Position numbers and translations under genes: made by a program | The notes under the pieces: generated by a model | Databases searched by the model: none | What the model saw: the letters and a program-made list of their open reading frames with translations, nothing else | Told to the model about the DNA's origin: nothing | Assembly (NCBI GenBank): GCA_903899985.1 | Contig: CAIULL010000224.1 | Coordinates: 1 to 45,458 of the forward strand | Length of the DNA: 45,458 bases | Source of the DNA: an uncultured Schlesneria sp. | GTDB taxonomy: Bacteria > Planctomycetota > Planctomycetia > Planctomycetales > Planctomycetaceae | Reading direction: 5' to 3' | In this document: one piece after another, positions 35,562-44,636 of the stretch | How positions within the stretch are numbered: the first letter of the stretch is position 1 | How the letters are laid out: the number at the start of each line of letters is the position of its first letter

Positions 35562-36047
35562 GTGACCGCGACCGCTCGCAAGTCCCGATTCGACTCGCTT
35601 CAGCAGGAGGTTTATCTGAGTCTCTGGCGGACTTACGATCGCTTGAAGTCACTCGAGGACGAATTGTTTGCCGAGGTGGAATTGTCTGCACAGCAATACA
35701 ACGCTCTCCGGCTTCTCGAAGCGGTCCATCCGAAAACGGTTCCTACCAGCGCAATCGGTCAGAAGCTCATCTCCCGTTCTCCTGATATGACTCGATTGCT
35801 CGATCGATTGGAAGATCGAGGTCTCGTGCGTCGCGAACGCCGATCCGACAATCGTCGCGTCGTCGAAGTCGGAATCACCGAGGCAGGATTGCAGTTGCTC
35901 GAACAATTGTCAGGCCCGGTTCGTGAATGTCATTCCAAACAAATTGGTCATTTATCAGAAGCTCAGCTTGATCAACTTTTAGAACTATTGAATTCGGCTC
36001 GTTTTCCACACGAGGTGGAAGGGAGCCTGTGGCGTCGCGAAACGTAA
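35562..36047 (+). CDS. MarR-family transcriptional regulator
   Basis: The 161-residue protein has the MarR winged-helix core: LSAQQYNALRLLEAVHPKTV, TSAIGQKLISRSPDMTRLLDRLEDRGLV (recognition helix), and the wing RRERRSDNRRVVEVGITEAG. The termini form the helical dimer interface. The start is GTG 35562 because GAGGAG (35549-35554) lies 7 bases upstream; an ATG at 35496 in the same frame overlaps the -10 box and cannot be the main start. MarR proteins usually repress or activate a neighbouring gene and sense phenolic or aromatic compounds. The downstream FAD oxidoreductase, 30 bases away, is the obvious target. Confidence 0.88.
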   Translation: MTATARKSRFDSLQQEVYLSLWRTYDRLKSLEDELFAEVELSAQQYNALRLLEAVHPKTVPTSAIGQKLISRSPDMTRLLDRLEDRGLVRRERRSDNRRVVEVGITEAGLQLLEQLSGPVRECHSKQIGHLSEAQLDQLLELLNSARFPHEVEGSLWRRET

Positions 36048-36077
36048 CATCGAACAATTTTTTGGAGAGTTATCATC

Positions 36078-37328
36078 ATGGTCAGTTCCGTAAATCCTCA
36101 CGTCATCGTCATCGGCGGCGGCCCCTCGGGCGCAACCGCCGCCACATTGATCGCTCAACGCGGTTACAAAGTTCGCTTGCTTGAGCGGGAACATTTTCCT
36201 CGATTCCACATCGGCGAATCGCTGATTCCACAGACTTACTGGGTCATGAAACGACTCAACATGCTCAACAAAATGAAGAGCAGCGAGTTCGTCAAGAAGT
36301 ACAGCGTGCAATTCGTCGGGTCGAGTGGCCGCCTGTCCGAACCGTTCTATTTCCTCGACCATAAACCCCACGAATCCTCGCAAACCTGGCAGGTCAGACG
36401 GAGTGACTTTGATCAGCGAATGCTGGAAAATGCGATCGAACACGGTGTGGACGTGCAACAAGGCATTCGTGTTCTTGAAGTGCTGTTCGAAGGTGAGCGA
36501 GCCGTCGGCGTCCGCGTCCAGGACGAAGCAGGGGGAGAAGAACGCATTGAACGAGCCGATGTGATTGTCGATGCCAGCGGTCAAAGTTCGTTGATCATGG
36601 GTAAACTCGGACTGCGGGAATGGGACCCGGACCTGAAAAAAGCGGCTGTCTGGACCTATTGGGAAGGTGCCCAGCGAGATGTCGGGCGTGACGAAGGAGC
36701 CACCGTCGTATTGCAGATTCAAGGGAAGAAAGGCTGGTTCTGGTATATCCCGCTGCACGACAACATCGTTAGTGTTGGTGCCGTGGCCGACTACACCTAT
36801 CTCTTCAAGAATCGTGAAAGCAAAGACTTCGAAACGATTTATCACGAAGAAGTCGAAAAGTGCCCCGCAGTCAAGCAGCGGATCAGCATCGGCAAACGAG
36901 TCGCTCCATACCGTGCAGCCAAAGAATATTCGTATCGCTCACGACGAGCAGCAGGTGACGGCTGGGTTATGGTCGGGGACGCATTCGGATTTCTCGACCC
37001 GCTGTATTCGTCTGGCGTGTTGCTCGCACTCAAATCGGGCGAATTGGCCGCTGACGCTGTCTGTGAAGGACTGGCCAAAGGAGACACCTCCGCCGCACAA
37101 CTGGGCAAATGGGAAGCGGATTATGTCCGAGGCATGGAACGGATGCGTTCATTAGTGTGTGCCTACTACGCGGGAATCAGTTTCGGAAAATTTGTAGCGA
37201 AGCACCCACACCGAAAAGGTGACATCACGGATCTGCTGATCGGTGACCTGTTCCGACCTGAACTCGACGAAACACTGAGTTTGATCAATGAAGAATTGAA
37301 AACCCCCGCCATGACCGAAGTGGGTTAA
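36078..37328 (+). CDS. FAD-dependent oxidoreductase, flavin-halogenase-like
   Basis: The 416-residue protein has the GGGPSG dinucleotide motif (13-18), LLEREHFPRFHIGESLIP near the N-terminus, RRSDFDQRMLENA (FAD-side Arg), and DGWVMVGDAFGFLDPLYSSG with the second FAD motif GD. It also has WFWYIP, matching the WxWxIP motif described for flavin-dependent halogenases, though related hydroxylases and geranylgeranyl-reductase-like enzymes share much of this fold. Whether it halogenates, hydroxylates or reduces its substrate is open. The start has GGAGAG about 9 bases upstream. It is likely co-expressed with the MarR gene and opposes the exporter unit, which would fit synthesis and export of one compound. 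Confidence 0.85.
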   Translation: MVSSVNPHVIVIGGGPSGATAATLIAQRGYKVRLLEREHFPRFHIGESLIPQTYWVMKRLNMLNKMKSSEFVKKYSVQFVGSSGRLSEPFYFLDHKPHESSQTWQVRRSDFDQRMLENAIEHGVDVQQGIRVLEVLFEGERAVGVRVQDEAGGEERIERADVIVDASGQSSLIMGKLGLREWDPDLKKAAVWTYWEGAQRDVGRDEGATVVLQIQGKKGWFWYIPLHDNIVSVGAVADYTYLFKNRESKDFETIYHEEVEKCPAVKQRISIGKRVAPYRAAKEYSYRSRRAAGDGWVMVGDAFGFLDPLYSSGVLLALKSGELAADAVCEGLAKGDTSAAQLGKWEADYVRGMERMRSLVCAYYAGISFGKFVAKHPHRKGDITDLLIGDLFRPELDETLSLINEELKTPAMTEVG

Positions 37329-37347
37329 GATGATTTCGTGAAATTCG

Positions 37348-37384
37348 CCTGACAGCCACCACCCTCACGGGGGTGGTTGTCAGG
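37348..37384 (+). terminator. Hairpin after the oxidoreductase gene
   Basis: CCTGACAGCCACCACC pairs with GGGTGGTTGTCAGG through a stem of about 15 of 17 pairs and a short loop, starting 20 bases after the stop codon; CCTTTGCC follows. It ends the marR-oxidoreductase transcript in all likelihood. Its right arm matches the element at 450-473. Confidence 0.6.
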
Positions 37385-37530
37385 CCTTTGCCTTCGAGTT
37401 ATGGATTACGAATAACCCTGCATTTCGCTATTCTTAGGAGAGCGATCCAGTTGCCACCTCCGTGGTCGAGTTGTTTAACAATGAAAAGTTGAAAAAAGCT
37501 TCTGGACATCGCGGGCTGGAAGAAGTCTTC

Positions 37531-39111
37531 ATGATGACGAATTCCGAAAAGAGCACTCCAGAGATCTCCTACACGGCGAGGAACGGCTCGACTTTGCCGC
37601 TCGTGGAGGAACTTTCTTCCTCACTCGACGTCATGACTGCAGTCAAAGCGTTCTCCTCCTGGTCCAATCTTTTAGTGTTTGAGAGTGCCCTCGCGCGAAA
37701 ACCGGTCGGTCGATATTCGTTTTTGACGGCAGACCCGATTGCGAAGTGGCAAATGAATTGTCCGTTATTTAAATACGATCCTTTCACGAACGCTCGGAAA
37801 GAATGGGAACGATTTCGAATCGATCCCGTACCTGGCCTTCCCCCGTTTCAAGGCGGAATCGCTGGTCTACTCGGCTATGAGCTTGGCCAATCCTGGGAAC
37901 GAATTCCGTCAGCGGAACATGATGAATTCGAGCTCCCCGTGATGGCCATTGGACTGTACGACTGGGTCATCGCCTGGGATCACTTCGCCGGACGAGTCTG
38001 GCTGATCTCCCAAGGCTGGCCAGAACCCGATCTCGATCTTCGCAAAGTGCGCGCAGCAAAACGATTGCGGAAAGTAAAAAACTGCTTGAACTCAGTTGAT
38101 AAAGCGGGACGAATTCAATTACCTGTCGGACAGAATCTGCAATTGGACCTGCCAGCCCTCCACAGCGCTGATACCTCAATTGAGACCAGTACGGCAGGCG
38201 TCTCGAAAGCAGACCAGTCGTCACCCCCCAAACCTCTGAATTTCGCCAGGCAATTTCCGTTGTCCGGGTTTCCGCGTGTGACCAGTACGTTTTCACGAGA
38301 AAAATATCTTCGTACGGTGGAACGAGTCATTCAATACATCGCTGCAGGCGACATCTTTCAAGCGAACCTTTCTCAGCGGCTTCTCACCCCGGCACCGTGT
38401 AGCAGCGTCGAATTGTATGAACGACTTCGTTCGGTGAACCCCGCACCGTTTGCGGGACTGATGATGTGGGATGACTGGGCGATCGTCAGCGCCTCGCCAG
38501 AACGGTTTCTCTGCGTCACCGACGGCGAAGTCGAAACCCGCCCCATTAAAGGAACTCGACGACGAAAACAAGGACCTGAAGCCGACCTGTTCACACGCGA
38601 TGAACTGCGTCAAAGCGAAAAAGATCAGGCAGAAAATGTCATGATCGTCGATCTGTTACGAAACGATCTCTCGCGAGTCTGCCAACCGGGAACGGTAAGG
38701 GTACCTCAATTGTGTGCCGTGGAAACATACGAAACGGTCCAGCATCTTGTTTCCGAAGTACGTGGCCAGCTGAAACCAGAGTCGACGATCTGGGACTTGT
38801 TTCGAGCAACATTTCCCGGCGGATCGATCAGCGGCGCACCCAAGGTTCGAGCCATGCAAATTATTGCCGAACTGGAACCAACCGTCCGCGGCCCTTATTG
38901 CGGCAGCCTGTTCTACGTTGGAGCGGACGGACAAACCGACAGTAATTTGCTGATTCGAACCTATGTTCAGCGTTACGGCTGGCTACAATGTAACGTCGGA
39001 GGGGGAATCGTGGCTCAATCCGATCCGGAATCTGAATACGAAGAAACATTGACGAAAGCAGCAGGGATGCTGAAGGCACTCGACCAAACAGATGTTACTA
39101 CTGATCGATAA
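37531..39111 (+). CDS. pabB: Aminodeoxychorismate synthase component I
   Basis: The 526-residue protein has an N-terminal anthranilate-synthase-I-type domain and a chorismate-binding domain (about 255-515). The active-site segment is RPIKGTRRR with Lys340 in PIKGT, which is the aminodeoxychorismate synthase signature; anthranilate synthases have PIAGT. Other chorismate motifs are LLRNDLSRV, FPGGSISGAPK, RGPYCG and NVGGGIVAQSDPESEYEE. It aminates chorismate for p-aminobenzoate and folate synthesis using ammonia from PabA. The start is ATG 37531 (GAAGAAG upstream); a GTG at 37462 is in frame but adds 23 atypical residues. A linker of about 60 residues (about 190-250) between the two halves is longer than usual. 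Confidence 0.92.
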   Translation: MMTNSEKSTPEISYTARNGSTLPLVEELSSSLDVMTAVKAFSSWSNLLVFESALARKPVGRYSFLTADPIAKWQMNCPLFKYDPFTNARKEWERFRIDPVPGLPPFQGGIAGLLGYELGQSWERIPSAEHDEFELPVMAIGLYDWVIAWDHFAGRVWLISQGWPEPDLDLRKVRAAKRLRKVKNCLNSVDKAGRIQLPVGQNLQLDLPALHSADTSIETSTAGVSKADQSSPPKPLNFARQFPLSGFPRVTSTFSREKYLRTVERVIQYIAAGDIFQANLSQRLLTPAPCSSVELYERLRSVNPAPFAGLMMWDDWAIVSASPERFLCVTDGEVETRPIKGTRRRKQGPEADLFTRDELRQSEKDQAENVMIVDLLRNDLSRVCQPGTVRVPQLCAVETYETVQHLVSEVRGQLKPESTIWDLFRATFPGGSISGAPKVRAMQIIAELEPTVRGPYCGSLFYVGADGQTDSNLLIRTYVQRYGWLQCNVGGGIVAQSDPESEYEETLTKAAGMLKALDQTDVTTDR

Positions 39112-39745
39112 CTACGACAGCTTCGTTTATAACCTCGCTCGATACCTGGTCGAACTCGGTTGTGAGACAAAGGTCGTTCGCAACGACGCAATGAATGTCG
39201 CTACCGTAAAACTTCTCAAACCAAAAGCGATCGTGATCTCGCCTGGCCCTTGCACGCCAAATGAAGCCGGAATTTCGATCGAACTGATTCGCCAACTCAG
39301 CGACTCGATCCCCATTCTGGGAGTCTGCCTCGGTCACCAGGCCATCGCGGCCGCCTTCGGAGGTGACATCATCCGTGCCCCCGAACCCGTTCATGGCCGA
39401 ACATCGCTCGTGGAACATTCCGGCACCGGATTATTCGAAGACCTTCCGTCACCCCTGAAAGTCGGACGGTATCACTCATTGATCGTTGACGAAGCATCAC
39501 TATCCAAAGAGCTGCTCATCACCGCCAGGACCGAGGACGGCATTCCGATGGCATTACAACATCGGACGCGTCCGCTTTACGGAGTCCAGTTTCATCCCGA
39601 ATCGGTACTGACCGTCGCAGGCCGCCCGTTGCTGTCAAACTTTCTGCGACTGGCACGACTGCCGGTAAAACCCTGTTCTGTCGTCGACTGGCAGGAACCT
39701 GTTGTGGAAGTCGATGACGCAAATCTTCCTGTAATGGCCTGGTAG
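39092..39745 (+). CDS. pabA: Aminodeoxychorismate/anthranilate synthase glutamine amidotransferase
   Basis: The 217-residue protein is a class I glutamine amidotransferase: MLLLIDNYDSFVYNLARYL, ISPGPCTPNEAG, the nucleophile Cys79 in GVCLGHQ, HGRTS and the His-x-Glu pair in VQFHPES. It supplies ammonia to the PabB subunit. Its first 20 bases overlap the end of pabB, so the subunits are translationally coupled. In many bacteria one such subunit serves both PabB and TrpE; the tryptophan genes are not in the window, so shared use cannot be judged. Confidence 0.93.
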   Translation: MLLLIDNYDSFVYNLARYLVELGCETKVVRNDAMNVATVKLLKPKAIVISPGPCTPNEAGISIELIRQLSDSIPILGVCLGHQAIAAAFGGDIIRAPEPVHGRTSLVEHSGTGLFEDLPSPLKVGRYHSLIVDEASLSKELLITARTEDGIPMALQHRTRPLYGVQFHPESVLTVAGRPLLSNFLRLARLPVKPCSVVDWQEPVVEVDDANLPVMAW

Positions 39746-40341
39746 CGGTGCCCATCATAGTCGTTTTCGTAGCTTGGGCTTCAGCCCGAGCAGCAAGAAA
39801 CTCAAGATCATTACCGTCCGAAATGTTTTTCTTGCCCCGATCCTCCGTTTGGCCGTGTTTGATCGTTTAACCGCGCCTCCCAGAGAAGTGGAAAAAAATT
39901 GGCGGAATTGACCTCAACCGACGCGTCATTTTTAGTTGAGGCATTGAGAAATGTCAGGCCCGAGGCAACCGTCGAAAATAGCGGGGAAATAGATTTTCGT
40001 GACGCTTGGAAGCACCCTTTTCGCTCTCCTGATTCAGCCGGATCGCGTCTCCCAACGATTGACCCAATTGCTATTTTGGTCTTGAAGTGGAGAAGCCAAC
40101 TTTATCCAAGCTTACGACACATTTCTCCTTCGCTCGCTCACGGCGGACCGGCTGCCCAAGATTCTCGAAACATTGTTCGTCGCAATACCTTGCATCGAGC
40201 CGCGAAGCGGAAGTAAATTGAATTGGTCATTTGAGAGCCGCGTCATCCAATCCCGATAGCGATCAAAAAGTCTTACTTCTGAATCGGTTTGTCAAACTTC
40301 TTCAGCACGCATGCACGATTTGAAATGAAGGGACAATTGGT
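39746..40341. other. Intergenic region with one hairpin
   Basis: About 595 bases lie between pabA and the sigma factor gene. GCTTGGGCTTCAGCCCGAGC at 39772-39791 folds into a 9-base stem with a 2-base loop and may end the pab transcript. A 105-codon plus-strand frame (39899-40216, TTG start) has no ribosome site or recognisable family. The promoter of the sigma factor/kinase unit must lie in the last part; I see no clear -35/-10 pair. Confidence 0.5.
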
Positions 40342-40908
40342 TTGGAGACAACTCCAGTCAGCCTTTTGAAACGTTTGCGTCAATCGCCCCAAGCTAGCGA
40401 TTGGAATACGCTCATAGAACTTTGCACGCCGCTGCTGTTACGTTGGTCCAAGTCCGTAGGGCTTTCGGACACAAACGCTGCGGACCTCGTTCAAGATGTC
40501 TTTCTCGTTATGGTCGAGGAAATGCCGCGGTTTGAATACGACCCGAACCGCAGCTTTCGTTCTTGGCTGAAAACAGTAACGTTAAACAAGTGGCGCAGCG
40601 CCATGCGCAAGCACCAACTCAAGTCGTTCGGAGACGATGATGAATTTGCAGGCGCGTTGACCACTGAAGGCCCTGAGACCGCGTTTTGGCAGTCGGAATT
40701 CACAGAAATGCTGGCCGCCCGTGCCATGGAAATTATACGTAATCGTTTCGAGCCAAGGACTTGGGAGGCTTGCAGGCAAATGACGATCGACGGCTTGTCA
40801 GCAAAAGAGACCGCTGACAAGCTGGGTTTGTCGATTCCCGCTGTCTACAAAGCCAAGTCTCGCGTTTTGCAGGTTTTGAGACAAGAACTCGAAGGATTCA
40901 TGGATTAG
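40342..40908 (+). CDS. ECF-type RNA polymerase sigma factor
   Basis: The 188-residue protein has sigma region 2 (NTLIELCTPLLLRWSKSVGL, DLVQDVFLVMVEEMPRFEYD, SFRSWLKTVTLNKWRSAMRK) and region 4 (WEACRQMTIDGLSAKETADK, LSIPAVYKAKSRVLQVLRQE) joined by an acidic linker. It directs core RNA polymerase to special promoters. The start is TTG 40342, with AAGGGA about 9 bases upstream. The gene ends 104 bases before the kinase gene. In planctomycetes, ECF factors of this kind are often encoded next to Ser/Thr kinases, which fits here; the kinase carries an anti-sigma-like zinc motif. Confidence 0.9.
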   Translation: METTPVSLLKRLRQSPQASDWNTLIELCTPLLLRWSKSVGLSDTNAADLVQDVFLVMVEEMPRFEYDPNRSFRSWLKTVTLNKWRSAMRKHQLKSFGDDDEFAGALTTEGPETAFWQSEFTEMLAARAMEIIRNRFEPRTWEACRQMTIDGLSAKETADKLGLSIPAVYKAKSRVLQVLRQELEGFMD

Positions 40909-41012
40909 AGAGAATCGGGTGTCAGGTTTTCTCATCGACTGCGTACTGAGATTGATAGGAATTGAGATTCCCACGATCCGATCGCTTCCAATCGAAAATG
41001 AGGAAACACAAA

Positions 41013-44000
41013 GTGACAGAAAACCCCATATCTCCCGTCGCCATATGTCCGTCACCTGTTGAATTGGCTTCAGCCGTTTCGGGAGTGTTATCCGATGTCA
41101 AATCCGCACCGATCTTCGAGCATTTGACCCGTTGCAATGCCTGTATTGAGACGCTGCCGGGTTTGATGGTTCCAGATGAACTCGAACGAGCACTGCGAGC
41201 GTCTAGCCATTCGTCCGCTAAGACGCAGCTTGACCTTGATTTTGTCGACGAAGTGATTTCCCGCGTCAAACGCATTTCTTCGTCATCCAACAACAATAGT
41301 GCGACCTTCGTTACTCCAAACGACTTAAAGGTCCAACCGCTCGAAACCAGGTTTGCTTACATGGCACCGCCAGTGTCTCCGGACGAGATCGGTTGGCTCG
41401 GCGGTTATCGAGTCTTGAAGCCATTGGATCGAGGTGGGATGGGTATAGTTTTTCAAGGAGAAGATCCTCAACTCAAACGTTTCGTGGCTTTGAAAGTAAT
41501 GAAATCCGAGTATGCGTCCGATCCGGCGGCTCGAAAACGGTATTTGCGAGAAGCTCAAGCGATCGCGGCGCTGCGTCACGACCATATCGTGACGATCTAT
41601 CAGGTAGGCGAGCAGTCGGGCATGCCGTTCCTCGCGATGGAATTGCTGAAAGGAGAATCCCTCGACGCGCGATTGCGTCGCGAATCGAGATTACCGATCA
41701 AGGACGTGCTGCGAATCGGCCGCGAAATCGCCGAAGGGTTAAGCGCTGCACATGGGAAAGGGTTAGTGCATCGCGATATTAAGCCATCCAACGTTTGGTT
41801 GGAACATCGTGACACAGAAGGTCGAGTTTCGAAGAGTGGTCTCGTCGATCCGAAGGAAAGCAGGGCTGGTCAATCGTGCGACATTGCTTCTGACTCCGCC
41901 AGAACGACTGACGCCGATTTGACGCCGGACTTTCCTCTTGCGAAGTGCGAAGGCAATGGGGAAACGGTCGATCGAGTCAAACTGCTTGACTTTGGATTGG
42001 CGAGTTCGTCAAGTGACAACTTGAACCTCACGTCTTTGGGTGCGATTCTGGGAACTCCATCATTTATGGCGCCCGAACAGGCGAGCGGGGTTGACGTCGA
42101 TGCACGGGCCGATTTGTTCAGCTTGGGAGTCATTCTATACCGAATGACAACGGGCCAGTTGCCGTTCGCTGGCAAAAATGTGATGGAGATTTTGAATTCG
42201 CTGGCGACTGTCAATCCAACCCCGGTGCATCTCGTCAACCCCAACGTGCCTCGCGAACTTTCCAATCTGATTGTCGAGCTGATGGCAAAGGACGTTAAAT
42301 CTCGTCCGGAATCGGCAGCCAAAGTCGCCGGCCGATTGGCGGAAATCGAACGCGCCACGATGAATGCGGCTCCTCCAATCCGAAACTTTGGGCGGATTGC
42401 GACGGCGCTTGGTGGGATGGCTGTCCTACTAATCTTTCTGTCGGTCGTCATCGTGACGATCAAGTCGAAAGACGGCAAAGAAACAAAAGTTGTGATCGAT
42501 GCTTCAGACGATGTCGAATCCATCACCGCCAAGGTGGGCGAAGGAGGTGCCGTCACCGAGATCTCCAAATCAAAAGATCCGCAAACGAGTAATCGGGCAC
42601 ACGCTCCGTCTGGTTCAAATAATACAGTCGAAAGTAACGATGTACTCAATGTCGACGCTACGAAGTTCATCACACTCGCGGCACTCGATAACGACAAAAT
42701 TCCGGAATCGGAACGATTCGAATGGCAACCGAAAGAGCTGGTTGCGGTGATAGGTAGTGATCGACTGCGAAACTGGTGGTCCATTAGCAACGTCGTGTTT
42801 CATCCCAGCGGCGAGTTCTTTGTCAGTACGTCCCAATATGGGCAGGCACGGGTCTGGTCCACGAAAACTCTGAAATTACTGATGGAAGATGGCGAACCAG
42901 GTTTCCCCGATAGTTACACAGGTGTTTCCATCTGCTTCTCTCCCGATGGTAAGTTTTTCTACGCGGGGCGCGGAAAGTATGCCGTTGATTTAACTGATCC
43001 CGTTCATCCGAATTTCCGACTACTCGCTAAACGCCCGGAACACAAAATTCGGGAATACGAACGGCCAGTCATTTCTCCGGATGGCCGCTGGATGGTGATG
43101 GCTGGCCGTCCCAGTGGGATTTTGGAAGTCTGGGACATCAGTGGTAATGTGCCTCGGTTTGTAAAAGAAATCATTTACCCAAAAGAATACGGCGAGAATC
43201 TTGTTGGCTCACCGTCTGGCCATATATTGGCAATTGGCGAGACTGCTCAAATTCTCGTCTGGAATGTCGAATGGGATGCGCCGGACGGCCCGACTTTGAC
43301 ACAATTAGGAGAACCGTTGCCAGGGCTACTTGTGGCATTCGGTCCAGATGACAACACCCTGATCAGATCGCGGTTGGATGCGCCAGAATCCGACCAGATT
43401 TTGGATTTGAACGTCACACCGCCTCGTGTCCTACACGAATTTGAAAGGGCTGGTGCGAAAATTGCGCCTGACGGCAATATGTTGGCCGTGAATATGGGTG
43501 AGATTAGCTTGCGGAGGAAAACGGCTATGGGTTGGGAAGAGCAAACCCGAATCCCAACGACTAACGGTAGCAACTGCAATTTCTGGTTCTCGCCGGACGG
43601 AAAAACTTTAATCGTGACGGAATATGATTTCGGCATTATGCGAGCTTGGGATCTGACAACGATGCCACCCACCGAGCGAATTATGACGCGGCATTATCGA
43701 GCCGCGCAATTCTCACCTGACGGCAGGATTCTTGTAACGACAGGAGGTGAGGCACACGCCGCTTGGAAGTTGGATGGCGAATCACCCGTTTTGATGGCAG
43801 AACTTGGCGTGGGGACTTCATACACCCCAACTTCGTTCGCCCCGCCGTCGTTCACACCCGACTCGACATTGGTCGCCATTGCTGGTCACGTCAATTTCCC
43901 TCAAGTATTTGTTTGGAATCTCAGCTTGCCCGTTCCACAATTAATTTCTGACTGGGACACTCAGTTTATCAGATTCGCACCAAGCGGCACCGCCGTCCAG

Positions 44001-44636
44001 ATTTGCGATGGAAAACGGATCTCGTCCCAATCCTGGGATGTGACGAAACGAGGGAAATTCCAACTCGGGTCATCCACAGTCATCACAAAGTTACCGAACG
44101 AAATGCTGATGCCCGACCGCCAGCAGCAGAATTTGTTAGTTAGTGGTCTGAGAACTGACATTGATCGGTATCTCGTCCCGCAACAAAATGGCAAGCTTCA
44201 GGTGATGAGTTTGAAGGAAGATCAGAAGGTAATTGCGGAACTTCAGCATCCCGATCAGACAGCAATTTATCAATTCGCGCTATCGGAAGACGGCAACCTG
44301 GTGGCCGCGTTTACTCATTCCGGCAAGAAGAGCCTGGTGTGGGATCTCACGGAATCGCCGCCGCGTGATTACCTGCTCACCAATAATAGCGACTGGGCAG
44401 CCGACCCGTTCTTCACCACAGATGACAAGCTGTTGGTCGTCGCGAGCCATGCCGGAATTGAGATCCACGACTGGGCACATAGTCGATTAGTCAGAACCAT
44501 CAAATACCCTGGCCCCGCCAAAGGCATGGCTCGGCATCCCGATGGCGTCCACGTTGCTACGGTGAACGGCAACGGCACTGTCTACATTCTTCGAATCCCT
44601 GAATTGGCCGAGCACAACCTGCGGCACGGTCGTTAA
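41013..44636 (+). CDS. Ser/Thr kinase with N-terminal zinc motif, membrane segment and WD-like C-terminus
   Basis: The protein has 1207 residues. Near the N-terminus H37-x3-C41-x2-C44 (FEHLTRCNACIETL) matches the zinc-binding motif of anti-sigma factors. The kinase domain (about 131-445) has LDRGGMGIVFQG, Lys161, HRD (253-255), DFG (326-328) and MAPEQ. About 50 extra residues sit between HRD and DFG. One transmembrane helix follows (about 463-485), then an extracytoplasmic half with degenerate WD-type blades (FSPDGKTLIVT, FSPDGRILVTTG, RVWSTKTLKLL). Acting with the upstream sigma factor is the likely role: the zinc motif could hold the sigma factor and phosphorylation or a ligand could release it (inference). 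GTG 41013 was chosen because GAGGA lies about 9 bases upstream; in-frame TTG 40962 and ATG 40998 are alternatives. Confidence 0.88.
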   Translation: MTENPISPVAICPSPVELASAVSGVLSDVKSAPIFEHLTRCNACIETLPGLMVPDELERALRASSHSSAKTQLDLDFVDEVISRVKRISSSSNNNSATFVTPNDLKVQPLETRFAYMAPPVSPDEIGWLGGYRVLKPLDRGGMGIVFQGEDPQLKRFVALKVMKSEYASDPAARKRYLREAQAIAALRHDHIVTIYQVGEQSGMPFLAMELLKGESLDARLRRESRLPIKDVLRIGREIAEGLSAAHGKGLVHRDIKPSNVWLEHRDTEGRVSKSGLVDPKESRAGQSCDIASDSARTTDADLTPDFPLAKCEGNGETVDRVKLLDFGLASSSSDNLNLTSLGAILGTPSFMAPEQASGVDVDARADLFSLGVILYRMTTGQLPFAGKNVMEILNSLATVNPTPVHLVNPNVPRELSNLIVELMAKDVKSRPESAAKVAGRLAEIERATMNAAPPIRNFGRIATALGGMAVLLIFLSVVIVTIKSKDGKETKVVIDASDDVESITAKVGEGGAVTEISKSKDPQTSNRAHAPSGSNNTVESNDVLNVDATKFITLAALDNDKIPESERFEWQPKELVAVIGSDRLRNWWSISNVVFHPSGEFFVSTSQYGQARVWSTKTLKLLMEDGEPGFPDSYTGVSICFSPDGKFFYAGRGKYAVDLTDPVHPNFRLLAKRPEHKIREYERPVISPDGRWMVMAGRPSGILEVWDISGNVPRFVKEIIYPKEYGENLVGSPSGHILAIGETAQILVWNVEWDAPDGPTLTQLGEPLPGLLVAFGPDDNTLIRSRLDAPESDQILDLNVTPPRVLHEFERAGAKIAPDGNMLAVNMGEISLRRKTAMGWEEQTRIPTTNGSNCNFWFSPDGKTLIVTEYDFGIMRAWDLTTMPPTERIMTRHYRAAQFSPDGRILVTTGGEAHAAWKLDGESPVLMAELGVGTSYTPTSFAPPSFTPDSTLVAIAGHVNFPQVFVWNLSLPVPQLISDWDTQFIRFAPSGTAVQICDGKRISSQSWDVTKRGKFQLGSSTVITKLPNEMLMPDRQQQNLLVSGLRTDIDRYLVPQQNGKLQVMSLKEDQKVIAELQHPDQTAIYQFALSEDGNLVAAFTHSGKKSLVWDLTESPPRDYLLTNNSDWAADPFFTTDDKLLVVASHAGIEIHDWAHSRLVRTIKYPGPAKGMARHPDGVHVATVNGNGTVYILRIPELAEHNLRHGR

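Noticed and set aside
35985-36845. 286-codon minus-strand frame opposite the MarR and FAD genes
   Set aside because: It is a shadow of the well-supported flavoenzyme, whose FAD motifs are in the plus frame.
39899-40216. 105-codon plus-strand frame after pabA
   Set aside because: TTG start without a ribosome site; the C-terminal half has a composition typical of non-coding DNA.
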